Below, one piece after another: positions 26,122 to 35,105 of a DNA stretch of 64,000 bases. Location of the stretch: contig NZ_PXZO01000038.1 of NCBI RefSeq assembly GCF_003013475.1, positions 62,001-126,000 of the forward strand. Direction: 5' to 3'. The position numbers and the translations under genes were made by a program. The notes below the pieces were generated by a model. It was not told the origin of the DNA and searched no databases. It saw only the letters and a list, made by a program, of their open reading frames with translations. The stretch comes from Brevibacillus porteri. Its GTDB lineage: Bacteria > Bacillota > Bacilli > Brevibacillales > Brevibacillaceae. Numbering within the stretch: the stretch's first letter is position 1; each line of letters starts with the position of its first letter.

Positions 26122-26634
26122 ATGAAGTCAGCGCTTTGTTATCGGGAAGGAACCGAGTTTTCAGAGGAAGAACTGCGTCAGCTGTCCCAATTGCTGATCG
26201 ATGTCGTGGAGGATGGGGCTTCCCTTGGGTTTTTACCGCCTATGCAGTTGGAAGAAGCACGTGCCTATTGGAATTCGGTGTCCCATGAACACATGAAAAT
26301 TTGGGTAGCTATACAGGAAGATGTCATCGTCGGAACCATCCAGTTGCATCTGGTGAGCCGTGCAAATGGATTGCATCGAGCAGAAATCGCCAAGCTGATG
26401 GTTCATCCTACTGCGCAGCGTCAAGGGATTGGGCGTGGACTGATGCTGCTGGCAGAGGCAAGGGCCCTTGCTGAAAACCGCAGCCTCCTCGTTTTGGATA
26501 CACGAGCGGGCGACCCGTCGAACCAGTTGTATCAGTCGATGGGCTATCAAGAAGCAGGGCGCATCCCGGGGTTTGCCCGAGCGGCTGATGGTAGCTTGCA
26601 TGATACCGTCCTTTACTTTAAAACATTGGAATAG
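26122..26634 (+). CDS. GNAT-family N-acetyltransferase
   Basis: A 170-residue complete GNAT. Motif A is LMVHPTAQRQGIGRGLMLLAE, and LYQSMGYQEAGRIPGFA matches the usual C-terminal strand. The LDTRAGDPSNQLY segment is typical of a group that includes toxin/antibiotic-resistance acetyltransferases (TabA/Pat-like), but the substrate is not predictable. GGAGGGG lies before the ATG. A terminator follows immediately. Confidence 0.88.
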   Translation: MKSALCYREGTEFSEEELRQLSQLLIDVVEDGASLGFLPPMQLEEARAYWNSVSHEHMKIWVAIQEDVIVGTIQLHLVSRANGLHRAEIAKLMVHPTAQRQGIGRGLMLLAEARALAENRSLLVLDTRAGDPSNQLYQSMGYQEAGRIPGFARAADGSLHDTVLYFKTLE

Positions 26635-26650
26635 TCGTACAAGCTACAAG

Positions 26651-26678
26651 CGGACGGTTAACAGGCGTCCGTTTTTTT
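26651..26678 (+). terminator. Terminator after GNAT gene
   Basis: The stem CGGACG / CGTCCG (26651-26671) is followed by seven T. Confidence 0.85.
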
Positions 26679-26713
26679 GTTTTAATAGTATGAAAAAAGC
26701 TGGGGAGGTTCTC

Positions 26714-27100
26714 ATGAAGGTATCCAAGCTTAGGTCTGGCCAAGAGGTTATCATCCGTTTAGGAAAAATCACTGACGCAGAAGCCTTTATTGCATTCGTA
26801 CATCGCGTATCGGGAGAGTCGGATCATTTGTCATTTGGACAGCAAGAATGGACAGTCACCCCTGATGAGCAAAAAGAAAACATCAAAAGATGTCTAGAAA
26901 CTCATAATCAACTGTTTTTAATGGCAGAGGTGGACGGGAGAATTGTGGGGAACCTGACTTTTCGAAGGGGGATCCGATCGCGGACGCAGCATGTAGGTGA
27001 ATTTGGGATAGGCTTCAAGGAATTTGGTACGTTGACGAGAGATTTTATGATTGAGGATACATTCTACGATTGTCTCTACATGGGCATCGAAATAGACTGA
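26714..27100 (+). pseudogene. GNAT acetyltransferase with internal deletion of the acetyl-CoA site
   Basis: An open frame of 128 codons starts at the ATG 26714 (GGGGAGG upstream). The N-terminus is a typical RimJ/RimL-like GNAT (IIRLGKITDAEAFIAFVHRV, then GNLTFRRG...RTQHVGEFGI). The C-terminus is the family's ending (GTLTRDFMIEDTFYDCLYMGIEID, key residues F, Y, D, M). Between HVGEFGIGF and KEFGTLTRDF the whole motif A/B block of roughly 50 residues (KEYWGxGIG... LYEKLGF in relatives) is missing. It was lost in frame, so there is no stop or frameshift. It is almost certainly inactive as an acetyltransferase. Confidence 0.75.
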
Positions 27101-27108
27101 GGAATAGA

Positions 27109-27136
27109 CCGTCAGGATTTTACCTGGCGGATTTTT
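27109..27136 (+). terminator. Terminator after the deleted GNAT
   Basis: The 8 bp stem CCGTCAGG / CCTGGCGG (27109-27130, one G-T pair) is followed by ATTTTT. Confidence 0.7.
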
Positions 27137-27182
27137 CGATGGATAAAATACTGATTATTCGAACAAGTGGAAAGGAGCCATC

Positions 27183-29036
27183 ATGAAAAGGAAAGTCTCG
27201 ACGCTTTTGCAAGGAACACTGCGGGCAAAGATTCTCACGCTTTTTCTCTGCTTGATCGCAATCCCGCTAAGTTTGCAAGGAATCATCACGTACAAAAAGT
27301 TTTCGGCTTCAACGGAATGGAGGACGGCTGAATACACAGGGCAGATTGTGGGTCAGATCAATCGCAACCTGGAGCGCAATATACGGGAGATGAAGCGTTT
27401 ATCACTCATGCCGCTCTACGATCCAGAAGTCCTGTCCATTTTAAAAGAAATTCAGACAAATACGTCAGCTACTTCTTTTCTCTCCATGGAAAAAAGGGAG
27501 AAGATGACGCTGTATATATCCAGTCTTTCCTATAGCCGACCAGAAGTAAAGGGCATTCAAATCATCGCGGGGAATGGCATGATTTTTTCCAATCTGGACC
27601 CTTCCGTCATGAAGAGCAAGGGAGATTTGGCAGAAGAGGGATGGTATTCGCGCGTAATCAAGGAACAGGGGGCAGCCGTCATTATTCCACAGCATCGGCC
27701 CGGCTATTATTTGGATGCCTCTGGTGAGCTCTATGTGTCAGTGGCTCGGTTATTGCGGGAGCCTTATACGAAAGTACCGCTCGGAATCATTAAAATCGAT
27801 ATGAAAATGGCCATGTTTGATCAAATCTTGTCCGATATGCCTTTTACCAAGGATGGGAGCTTGATCATCGTCAATGAGGGAAACGAGCTGTTTTATGAAA
27901 AGAGAGATAGCGAAGGCTCACCGGGTTATCGTACTTTGCTGCAAGAAACTGACGGGATCAATCGCGGGGATGCGAATCAGATAATGATTCAGGGACAGCA
28001 ATATCTCTTTGTGGATCATCAATCGAGAGAGACAGGGCTTGTAGTGATTAGTCTGATTCCGCTCGACGTCCTGCTCGCAGAATCCAATAGCTTGCGTAGT
28101 TTTACGATGCTGATTGCGGCGATGTTTTTACTCGTCGCTGGCGGACTCGCGATTTATTTTTCCTATTCGCTCAGTAAGCCGCTCGTTCAATTGAAAGAAA
28201 AAATGCTACAAGTAAAGCGAGGGAACTTCCATGAACGAGTTCCTGTCGATTCCAAAGACGAGATCGGGAAGCTGAGTGAGCAATTTAATCAGATGGTCGA
28301 GGAAATCAACCGCCTTGTCAATGAGGTCTATCTCAGCAGCTTGCGTGAGCGGGAGGCGGAGCTGGCGGCCTTGCAGAGCCAGATCAATCCGCATTTTATT
28401 TACAACACACTCGAATCGATCAATATGATGGCGATCCGCTCAGGTAATTACGATGTGTCCGACATGGTTTCTTCGCTCGGAAAACTCATGCGTTCTACGG
28501 TCGCTCGAGAGGATGGTCACGTTACACTGACGCAAGAACTCGTATCGTTACAATCCTACGTCCGTATCCAAAAGATTCGTTTGGGAGATCGCCTTCGGGT
28601 GTATATGGACGTGGAAGAGAGCCTGTCGGATCAGCGTATCCCGAAGCTACTACTACAGCCATTGCTTGAAAATGCAATTGCACACGGGATTGAGCATCAG
28701 GAACAGGGAGGGACGATATGGCTCACGGCGCTTTGTCAGGAGGGTGTGATGCAAATCAGCGTGAGGGACAATGGCAAGGGAATGTCTGAGCAATCATTAA
28801 GTCGTCTGCTCGCAAGTCTGCGTACGCCCATGCAGCAGCATGAGGTGACAGGGAACGGACACAATGGGACAGCATTGCGAAACATTTCCCAGCGGCTGAC
28901 CTTATTGTTCGGGGATGAGTACGGGCTGACGATTGTGAGCAGACCGGATCAAGGCACGGAAATTACGATGAAGATTCCGCTCGATTTTCAGAAGGGAGAA
29001 TCACGCCATGTACAAAGTATTGCTGGTGGAAGATGA
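27183..29036 (+). CDS. Two-component sensor histidine kinase (YesM type)
   Basis: A 617-residue membrane kinase. TM1 lies at residues ~15-37 (ILTLFLCLIAIPLSLQGII), followed by an extracellular sensor region of about 260 residues. TM2 lies at ~300-322 (FTMLIAAMFLLVAGGLAIYF), followed by a HAMP domain. The His_kinase domain has the H-box INPHFIYNTLESIN, and the ATPase part has LLQPLLENAIAHGIE and DNGKGM. YesM-type kinases sense sugars or cell-wall compounds and drive sugar ABC operons. The 3' end overlaps the response-regulator gene by 29 bp. AAAGGAG precedes the ATG. Confidence 0.92.
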   Translation: MKRKVSTLLQGTLRAKILTLFLCLIAIPLSLQGIITYKKFSASTEWRTAEYTGQIVGQINRNLERNIREMKRLSLMPLYDPEVLSILKEIQTNTSATSFLSMEKREKMTLYISSLSYSRPEVKGIQIIAGNGMIFSNLDPSVMKSKGDLAEEGWYSRVIKEQGAAVIIPQHRPGYYLDASGELYVSVARLLREPYTKVPLGIIKIDMKMAMFDQILSDMPFTKDGSLIIVNEGNELFYEKRDSEGSPGYRTLLQETDGINRGDANQIMIQGQQYLFVDHQSRETGLVVISLIPLDVLLAESNSLRSFTMLIAAMFLLVAGGLAIYFSYSLSKPLVQLKEKMLQVKRGNFHERVPVDSKDEIGKLSEQFNQMVEEINRLVNEVYLSSLREREAELAALQSQINPHFIYNTLESINMMAIRSGNYDVSDMVSSLGKLMRSTVAREDGHVTLTQELVSLQSYVRIQKIRLGDRLRVYMDVEESLSDQRIPKLLLQPLLENAIAHGIEHQEQGGTIWLTALCQEGVMQISVRDNGKGMSEQSLSRLLASLRTPMQQHEVTGNGHNGTALRNISQRLTLLFGDEYGLTIVSRPDQGTEITMKIPLDFQKGESRHVQSIAGGR

Positions 29037-29766
29037 ACGAATGATTCGGGAAGGCTTGAAATTGTTAATTGAAAAAGGAACGTCCGGTTTTGCCGTCATG
29101 GCAGAAGCGGAAAATGGAAAGGATGCCCTGTATTATTTGCGTACGGAAATGCCTGATTTGATTGTGACGGATATCCGCATGCGGGAAGTCGACGGCTTGG
29201 CGCTGATCGGGAAAATTCGGGAGATGTACGAGGAGCTGCCCATTGTGATTATTAGTGGCTATGGTGATTTTCACTACGCACAGAAAGCGTTGAAGTACAA
29301 AGTCTCCGACTATCTCTTGAAGCCCATTGATCGATTAGAGCTGGTGAGCACGCTCGCAAAAATCAGGCAAGTGTTGGATCGCAAAAAGAAAGTCAGGGAA
29401 GAAGAAAACGGCGTCGACGGCAGCCATCGAGAAGAAAGACAAATCATTCGTAAGGTAAAAGCATTTATTCACGATCATTTGGACGGTGATCTGAGACTCC
29501 AGACGCTGGCGGAGTCTGTTCATTTGAATCCGATCTATTTGAGTCAATTGTTCAAGATCGAGACGGGGGAAAATGTCTCTGACTACATCACGCAGGTGAG
29601 GATGAACCGCGCCAAGCAGCTGTTACACGAGACGAGCCTGAAGGTGTATGATATCGCCCGCTTAGTAGGGTATCAGAGCGCGAAACATTTCATGCTGGTA
29701 TTTAAAAAGGAAGTCGGGATGACACCCGGGAGCTATCGAGATCTCGTAGGGAGTAAAGATCTTTAA
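29008..29766 (+). CDS. Two-component response regulator with AraC DNA-binding domain (YesN type)
   Basis: A 252-residue regulator. The receiver domain (residues 1-120) has the phospho-acceptor Asp in DLIVTDIRM and Lys in YLLKPIDR. The AraC-type double helix-turn-helix covers residues ~150-250 (LQTLAESVHLNPIYLSQLFK; YDIARLVGYQSAKHFMLVFKK). It is coupled to the kinase gene by overlap. Its likely target is the promoter of the transporter operon that starts 92 nt downstream. Confidence 0.93.
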   Translation: MYKVLLVEDERMIREGLKLLIEKGTSGFAVMAEAENGKDALYYLRTEMPDLIVTDIRMREVDGLALIGKIREMYEELPIVIISGYGDFHYAQKALKYKVSDYLLKPIDRLELVSTLAKIRQVLDRKKKVREEENGVDGSHREERQIIRKVKAFIHDHLDGDLRLQTLAESVHLNPIYLSQLFKIETGENVSDYITQVRMNRAKQLLHETSLKVYDIARLVGYQSAKHFMLVFKKEVGMTPGSYRDLVGSKDL

Positions 29767-29825
29767 ATCTCATACCAAATCTAAATCCTGCGTGATTTAT
29801 CTTACTATTCACTCAATTTTATACT
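29764..29825 (+). promoter_or_regulatory. Probable regulated promoter of the sugar-transport operon
   Basis: A -10 TATACT (29820-29825) has only a poor -35 (TTATCT, 29797-29802), as expected for an activated promoter. Upstream lies a short direct repeat, AAATCT..CC AAATCT..CC (about 29764-29787), a possible half-site pair for the AraC-type response regulator. All of this is by eye and tentative. Confidence 0.4.
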
Positions 29826-29857
29826 GGTGACAGGGAAAACAGATAAGGAGGTACGCC

Positions 29858-31150
29858 ATGAAAAAGGCAATCCTATTGGCATTGTCTACTGCTTTGACAG
29901 CGTTTACATTTGGGTGCAGCAACACCGCGACGACTCCCGGTGACTCCGCAACAGGCAAGAAAGAAGCAGTAGAGCTTACGTTTTTGACATGGGGCAACCA
30001 AGCCCACCTGGACCTGTATACGAAGCTCTCTGAAAAATTTACGCAACAAAACCCGACCATCAAAGTGAAGCTGGAATCTGTGCCATTCCCCGATTACCAG
30101 CAAAAGGTGACGGTGCTGGCTGCTGGTCAGGAGCTGCCTGACATCGGTTGGGTGTCTGAGCGAATGGTGCCGCAGTTTATGGAGAATGGGATATTGGAAG
30201 ATGTCTCGGATGTAAAGAACGACGCTGCTTTTAAGCTGGACGACTTTATTCCGTCGACGCTTGAGCTGTTCCAAAAAGACGACAAATTGTACGGACTGCC
30301 GTTTTCTACCCCGCCTACCGTCATGTTTTACAACAAGGACTTGTTTGACAAGGCAGGCTTGAAATCGCCCAACGACCTAGCGAAAGAAGGAAAATGGACG
30401 TGGGAGGAATTTGAAAAGTCGGCGCAGGCGATCTCGAGCGGAACTGGGGCGAGCAAAATCTATGGGGCCAACTTCTTCCGCGATTGGAAAACGTGGATCA
30501 TCCTGTCTTCCTATTCATGGTCAAATGGCAGCGGCCCGTTCAACAAAGAAATGAATCAGTTTACATGGAATGACCAATACGGGGTGGAGACACTCAGCAT
30601 GCTCCAACGGATGATGTTTACAGATGGGTCGCATCCGAAGGCGGGTGAGCAGGTCAGCTTTGAATCAGGCAAAATTGGCATGTTCTTTGATGTGTACAGC
30701 TACGTTTCGAAGGCGCGAACGATCAAGGACTTCAAGTGGGACATTGCTCCTATGCCAGCGGGTTCAAAAGGCTCGGCACCGATGCTCGGTCAGGCAGGGT
30801 ATTCGATTTTCAAAGGAACAAAGCATTTGGAGGAGACTAAGCTATTCCTCAAGTTCCTCGCGAGTGAGCAGGGTGTCCAAGAGACCTCGACTTACTTTGT
30901 ACCGCCGCGCTTGTCTGTGCTGAATTCCGATCCGTTTTTGAATGTTCCAGGCAACCCAGACCCTGCACACATCAAGCAGGCGGTTATCGATGAAATGCCT
31001 AAGGCACACCTGCAACCAGGCCATGTGGACTGGCAAAAAATCGATACGACAATACTGGCTGGTTTTGATCAATTATTCGGTCAAACGGCACAGCCTGCGG
31101 ATATCGTGAAGTCGCTGGAAGAGAAAGTCAATCCGATCATGAAAAAGTAA
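29858..31150 (+). CDS. Sugar ABC transporter substrate-binding lipoprotein
   Basis: A 430-residue family 1 binding protein. The signal peptide ends in the lipobox TFGC near residue 20, followed by VELTFLTWGNQ typical of sugar binders, FPDYQQKVTVLAAGQELPDI and YGLPFSTPPTVMFYNKDLFDKAG. It would sit on the outer membrane face and bind a saccharide or related polyol. It is the first gene of the operon and is induced most likely by the YesMN-type system upstream. A hairpin after the gene probably stabilises its mRNA relative to the rest. Confidence 0.92.
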   Translation: MKKAILLALSTALTAFTFGCSNTATTPGDSATGKKEAVELTFLTWGNQAHLDLYTKLSEKFTQQNPTIKVKLESVPFPDYQQKVTVLAAGQELPDIGWVSERMVPQFMENGILEDVSDVKNDAAFKLDDFIPSTLELFQKDDKLYGLPFSTPPTVMFYNKDLFDKAGLKSPNDLAKEGKWTWEEFEKSAQAISSGTGASKIYGANFFRDWKTWIILSSYSWSNGSGPFNKEMNQFTWNDQYGVETLSMLQRMMFTDGSHPKAGEQVSFESGKIGMFFDVYSYVSKARTIKDFKWDIAPMPAGSKGSAPMLGQAGYSIFKGTKHLEETKLFLKFLASEQGVQETSTYFVPPRLSVLNSDPFLNVPGNPDPAHIKQAVIDEMPKAHLQPGHVDWQKIDTTILAGFDQLFGQTAQPADIVKSLEEKVNPIMKK

Positions 31151-31155
31151 GCTCA

Positions 31156-31186
31156 TCACAACGGTCTGGGATACAGGCCGTTGTGA
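31156..31186 (+). other. Intercistronic hairpin after sugar-binding protein gene
   Basis: Perfect 9 bp arms TCACAACGG (31156-31164) and CCGTTGTGA (31178-31186) have no T-tract, so this is more likely an mRNA-stabilising or processing hairpin than a terminator. Confidence 0.7.
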
Positions 31187-31204
31187 CTTGAGAAGGAGGT
31201 TACG

Positions 31205-31891
31205 ATGAATCGTTTTCGACAGGCACTGGAAGAGAAGCCGTTTCTGCTCATGGTCAGTCTCCCGCAAAACGACGAGACCTTAGCCAGAGCTGCAATGGAG
31301 GAAGGCGCAGATGGTTTGAAGATGCACATCAATGTGTACCATCGTGCCAGTGGCAACCGGTTTGGTCCTCTGGCTGAATATACGGACTTTCTCCAAACGA
31401 TACGCAGCCAGTTCGCAGGGCCGATTGGCATTGTTCCGGGCGGGTCAATGGAGGAGCTCAATCCCGAGGAAATCAAACAGTTCGATTCGCTGGGAATCGA
31501 TTTCCTTTCCATCTATGGTCATCATTTGCCAGCGTCCCTTTTGAAAAATGAAGGGGTGGCGAGTACGTTTGCCATCGATGATCAGTTTGATTTGTCCCGA
31601 TTGGAAGCCGTGAAGCATTTTCCCATGACCGCATTGGAGGCGTCGATTATTCCGGGGAGTGAGTATGGCACGAGGCTTACATTTGCCGACCTGCTCACCT
31701 ATCGGTACATCGTAGAGAAGGCGGGCATCCCCATCATCGTTCCGACACAGCGAAAAATTGTGGCGGAAGATATGGAAGCTCTGCGAGAAACGGGAGTTCG
31801 TGTCTTGTTAGCTGGAGCGATGGCGATCGGGAGGACCGAGGATGAAATGCGCCGTTCCATCCATGCATTGCGGAATGCGATTGACAACTGA
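31205..31891 (+). CDS. TIM-barrel protein of unknown reaction in sugar operon
   Basis: A 228-residue protein whose alternating pattern looks like a small TIM barrel. Strands: FLLMVSLPQ, ADGLKMHINVY, GPIGIVPGG, IDFLSIYGHHL, TALEASIIPG, IPIIVPTQRKIV. The C-terminal glycine/alanine loop (VRVLLAGAMAIGRT) would fit a phosphate-binding site. I do not recognise a named family. It may be an isomerase, epimerase or aldolase acting on the imported compound. AAGGAGG precedes the ATG, and it lies between the binding protein and permease genes. Confidence 0.75.
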   Translation: MNRFRQALEEKPFLLMVSLPQNDETLARAAMEEGADGLKMHINVYHRASGNRFGPLAEYTDFLQTIRSQFAGPIGIVPGGSMEELNPEEIKQFDSLGIDFLSIYGHHLPASLLKNEGVASTFAIDDQFDLSRLEAVKHFPMTALEASIIPGSEYGTRLTFADLLTYRYIVEKAGIPIIVPTQRKIVAEDMEALRETGVRVLLAGAMAIGRTEDEMRRSIHALRNAIDN

Positions 31892-31902
31892 GGAGGGATC
31901 GT

Positions 31903-32841
31903 ATGGAGAGCAATTTGAATGTCCCGCTCTCTCCTGACAAGAGAACAAGTGGCACAAGGAAAAGATCCTTCAGCCGGGAAGCGAATCTGACAGGATGGCT
32001 GTTTATAAGCCCGATGGTCATCGGGTTTGTGGTGCTGTTGCTAGGCCCGCTTTTGCTCGCGCTGTACATGAGCTTTACGGATTGGCCGTTACTAGGGGAA
32101 GCCGAATTTATTGGTTTGGAAAATTACCAAGCGATCTTTCAGGATACCGAATTTTGGACAGTCGTGGGCAATACATTTGCGTTCTCGGCTGGTCTCGTCC
32201 CCCTGAACATCGTATTGGCGTTGGGGTTGGCCTTACTGCTCGTGCGCAAGCTGCCGGGGATCGGGATTTTCCGCACGGCCATTTTTGTGCCGGTCATGAC
32301 ATCGCTGATTGTCTGGGCGATTGTGTGGAAGTATTTGTTTGCGACAGACACGGGGTTCATCAATCAAATCTTGCAGATGTTCGGGATTACAGGCCCCTCA
32401 TGGCTTTACAATCCAAAGCTGGCGATGCCGGTGGTGATCGTGACGAGTGTCCTGAAAAATGTGGGCCTGAACATGGTTCTGTTTATCGCTGCCTTACAGC
32501 AGGTGCCTGTTCATTTATACGAGGCGGCGCGCATTGATGGAGCTAGTCGGACGCGTCAATTGTTTCAGATTACGATCCCGATGATTAGTCCGACGGTTTT
32601 TTTAACCACGTTGTTGACGATTATCGGCTCGCTCAAGGTGTTTGGGCAGATTTACGTCATGACCCAGGGTGGGCCGGATAACAGTACAAAGGTGCTCGTC
32701 TATTACATATGGGAGCGTGCCTTCAAAAACTTTGAATTTGGTTATGCGTCTGCACTTGCCTTTGTGCTCTTCTTTATCATTTTAGTCTTTACGCTCTTGC
32801 AGTGGCAGTTTAGAAAAAGGTGGGTGTTCCATGAAGAGTAA
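31903..32841 (+). CDS. Sugar ABC transporter permease (MalF/UgpA type)
   Basis: A 312-residue permease with six helices. It starts with LTGWLFISPMVIGFVVLLLGP and has the EAA loop YEAARIDGASRTRQLFQITIP (conserved EAA...G). It ends in QWQFRKRWVF. It pairs with the MalG-type subunit, whose gene overlaps its last 11 bp. GGAGGG precedes the ATG. No ATPase gene is present in the operon, so a shared MsmX-like ATPase encoded elsewhere must energise uptake. Confidence 0.92.
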   Translation: MESNLNVPLSPDKRTSGTRKRSFSREANLTGWLFISPMVIGFVVLLLGPLLLALYMSFTDWPLLGEAEFIGLENYQAIFQDTEFWTVVGNTFAFSAGLVPLNIVLALGLALLLVRKLPGIGIFRTAIFVPVMTSLIVWAIVWKYLFATDTGFINQILQMFGITGPSWLYNPKLAMPVVIVTSVLKNVGLNMVLFIAALQQVPVHLYEAARIDGASRTRQLFQITIPMISPTVFLTTLLTIIGSLKVFGQIYVMTQGGPDNSTKVLVYYIWERAFKNFEFGYASALAFVLFFIILVFTLLQWQFRKRWVFHEE

Positions 32842-33688
32842 TCGCCACGGATTACAAGCGGGCAAGTTAGTGGGGATTGGCGGTCACTATGTGGCGTTAG
32901 GAGCGATCTCCCTACTGATGCTGGTGCCTTTTTTGTGGATGCTTTCTACATCGTTAAAAGAGCCGGCCAAAATATTCGTCTTTCCGCCAGAGTTTATCCC
33001 TTCATCAATCCGCTTGGAGAACTACACGGAGGTTTTGGCGAATACGCCGTTTCATCTGTTCTATTGGAACAGCCTGTACATTGCGATTCTGGTCACGGTT
33101 GGAACGGTATTATTTGCCTCGATTGCGGGCTATGCGTTTGCCCGAATTCCGTTTCGCGGACGCAATATCGTCTTTCTGGTGCTATTGTCGACGATGATGA
33201 TCCCGCATGAAGTGACGTCGATTCCGATGTTTTTGTTCATGCGCATGCTTGGGCTTATCAACACGCATGTGCCGCTGATTGTGCTTCCCATTTTTGGAGC
33301 AGGCGGAATTTTTGGTGTGTTCGTCATGCGCCAGTTTTTCCTTGGGATTCCGAAAGAACTGGAGGAGGCGGCGATGATTGATGGCTGCTCGCGTTGGCGG
33401 ATTTACTGGAGCATCATGCTGCCACTGGCGAAGCCAGCCATCGCGACGCTGACGATTTTTACGTTTTTGACGAGCTGGAACGAGTTTTACGATCCGCTCA
33501 TTTTCATCAACGACAGAGAGCTGATGACGCTACCGCTCGCTTTGTCCTTGTTTACTGACGAAGTAGGGACAGCTTGGCATCATCTGATGAGTGCGTCCGT
33601 CATGGCGACCTTGCCGCTTTTGATCGTGTTCTTTTTCGCCCAAAAGCAGTTTATCGAGGGTGTATCGATGACGGGCCTAAAAGATTAA
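32831..33688 (+). CDS. Sugar ABC transporter permease (MalG/UgpE type)
   Basis: A 285-residue permease with FLWMLSTSLKEP near the N-terminus, AGYAFARIPFRGRN, and the EAA loop LEEAAMIDGCSRWRIYWSIMLP (key E-A-A and G). It ends in KQFIEGVSMTGLKD, the classic MalG tail. AAAGGTGGG precedes the ATG, inside the end of the preceding permease gene. It completes the membrane part of the importer. Confidence 0.92.
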   Translation: MKSNRHGLQAGKLVGIGGHYVALGAISLLMLVPFLWMLSTSLKEPAKIFVFPPEFIPSSIRLENYTEVLANTPFHLFYWNSLYIAILVTVGTVLFASIAGYAFARIPFRGRNIVFLVLLSTMMIPHEVTSIPMFLFMRMLGLINTHVPLIVLPIFGAGGIFGVFVMRQFFLGIPKELEEAAMIDGCSRWRIYWSIMLPLAKPAIATLTIFTFLTSWNEFYDPLIFINDRELMTLPLALSLFTDEVGTAWHHLMSASVMATLPLLIVFFFAQKQFIEGVSMTGLKD

Positions 33689-33731
33689 AAGATGAAAGGA
33701 TTAAAAGAAGTTCAACAAGGAGTGAGTGCAG

Positions 33732-35075
33732 ATGGATCGAGTAGTGGAAGCAGATGTAGTCGTGGTAGGCGGGGGACCGGCAGGAATCAGTGCCGCTCTC
33801 GCCAGCGGACGATTGGGAGCCAAGACGATCCTGATCGAGCGTTACGGCTTTCTCGGAGGGATGTCGACGATTGCGCTCGTTTATCCGTGGATGACGTTTC
33901 ATACGGAGAAAGGCGAGCAAGTCATCAAAGGAATTGCACAGGAAATCGTCGACCGCTTGCAAGAAAAGGGGGGATCGCCTGGACATTTGCAGGATACGGT
34001 GGGATTCGTGAGCACAGTCACGCCGTATCATCCGGAAATTTACAAGCTGGTCGCGGTGGAAATGCTCAAGGAAGCGGGCGTCAAACTGTTTGTCCACAGC
34101 TTTGTCGATCAGGTGAAGGTAGAGGGGACAGAGATTACTTCTGTTACACTCACTAGCAAATCGGGCAAGTATGAGATCAAGGCCAAGGTGTTCGTCGATG
34201 CGACAGGCGATGCAGATATCGCTCATTTATCGGGGGCGTCGACGAGCAAAGGGCGAGATGCAGATGGTCTGACACAGCCGATGACCATGAAGTTTCGCAT
34301 GCGCGGCGTCGATCTGGAGCAGGTGAAGCAGTACATGCTTGATCATCCGGAGGAGTTTTATCACAAGACGCCCTTTGCACAGCTACCGTCCATTCCACTG
34401 ACGGGTGTCCAAGGCTTTTATACGCATTGGAAGATGTCAGGTGTTCCGATTAATCGGGATCAAGTTCTGTTTTTCACAGGGCCCGAGAGTGATGAAGTTC
34501 TGATCAATTGCACGCGTGTGCAGGGATTGGATGGAACAGATGTCGAGGACTTGACGGAAGCGGAGGAAGAGGGAAGACGTCAGGTAATATTTATGTCTGA
34601 ATTTTTGAAAAACAAACTTCCGGGCTTCGCAAAAGCATCCATCTCTGCAGTCGGAACGCAAATTGGAATCCGCGAGACACGCAGAATCGTCGGAGAGTAC
34701 AGCTTGACGATCGAAGACGTGGTAACGGGTAGACGTTTTCCGGATGTCATCGCACGAAGCGGCTATCCGGTTGACATTCACGATCCTTCTGGCAAAGGAG
34801 TAGTGGCAGCAGATATTGAAGGAGAGGGCGCTTATGACATTCCGTATCGATGCCTGATCCCTCAATCCATTGACAACCTGCTTGCGGCGGGGCGTTGTAT
34901 CTCCACGACACATGAGGCGCTGGCTACGACCAGACTTACCCCGAGCTGTATGGCTACAGGGCAAGCAGCAGGTACAGCAGCGGCCATTGCATTTCACGAC
35001 AAGAACATTCCGCGTTTGATTCACGTGGCGAAATTACAGGAACAATTGCGTCTAGCGAATGCCGTCCTCGATTAA
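33732..35075 (+). CDS. FAD-dependent oxidoreductase (FAD_oxidored family)
   Basis: A 447-residue flavoprotein. The FAD-binding Rossmann motif is DVVVVGGGPAGISAALASGR (residues ~8-27), KTILIE closes the first strand, FVDATGDADIAHLSG is typical of the family, and the C-terminal FAD contact is NLLAAGRCISTTHEA. It has no signal peptide, so it is cytosolic. It probably oxidises the imported polyol, sugar or derivative, but the reaction is unknown. AAGGAG lies 8 nt before the ATG at 33732, 43 nt after the permease gene. Confidence 0.88.
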   Translation: MDRVVEADVVVVGGGPAGISAALASGRLGAKTILIERYGFLGGMSTIALVYPWMTFHTEKGEQVIKGIAQEIVDRLQEKGGSPGHLQDTVGFVSTVTPYHPEIYKLVAVEMLKEAGVKLFVHSFVDQVKVEGTEITSVTLTSKSGKYEIKAKVFVDATGDADIAHLSGASTSKGRDADGLTQPMTMKFRMRGVDLEQVKQYMLDHPEEFYHKTPFAQLPSIPLTGVQGFYTHWKMSGVPINRDQVLFFTGPESDEVLINCTRVQGLDGTDVEDLTEAEEEGRRQVIFMSEFLKNKLPGFAKASISAVGTQIGIRETRRIVGEYSLTIEDVVTGRRFPDVIARSGYPVDIHDPSGKGVVAADIEGEGAYDIPYRCLIPQSIDNLLAAGRCISTTHEALATTRLTPSCMATGQAAGTAAAIAFHDKNIPRLIHVAKLQEQLRLANAVLD

Positions 35076-35105
35076 ACCTTTTCATTTTGAAAGGAGATTG
35101 GATCT

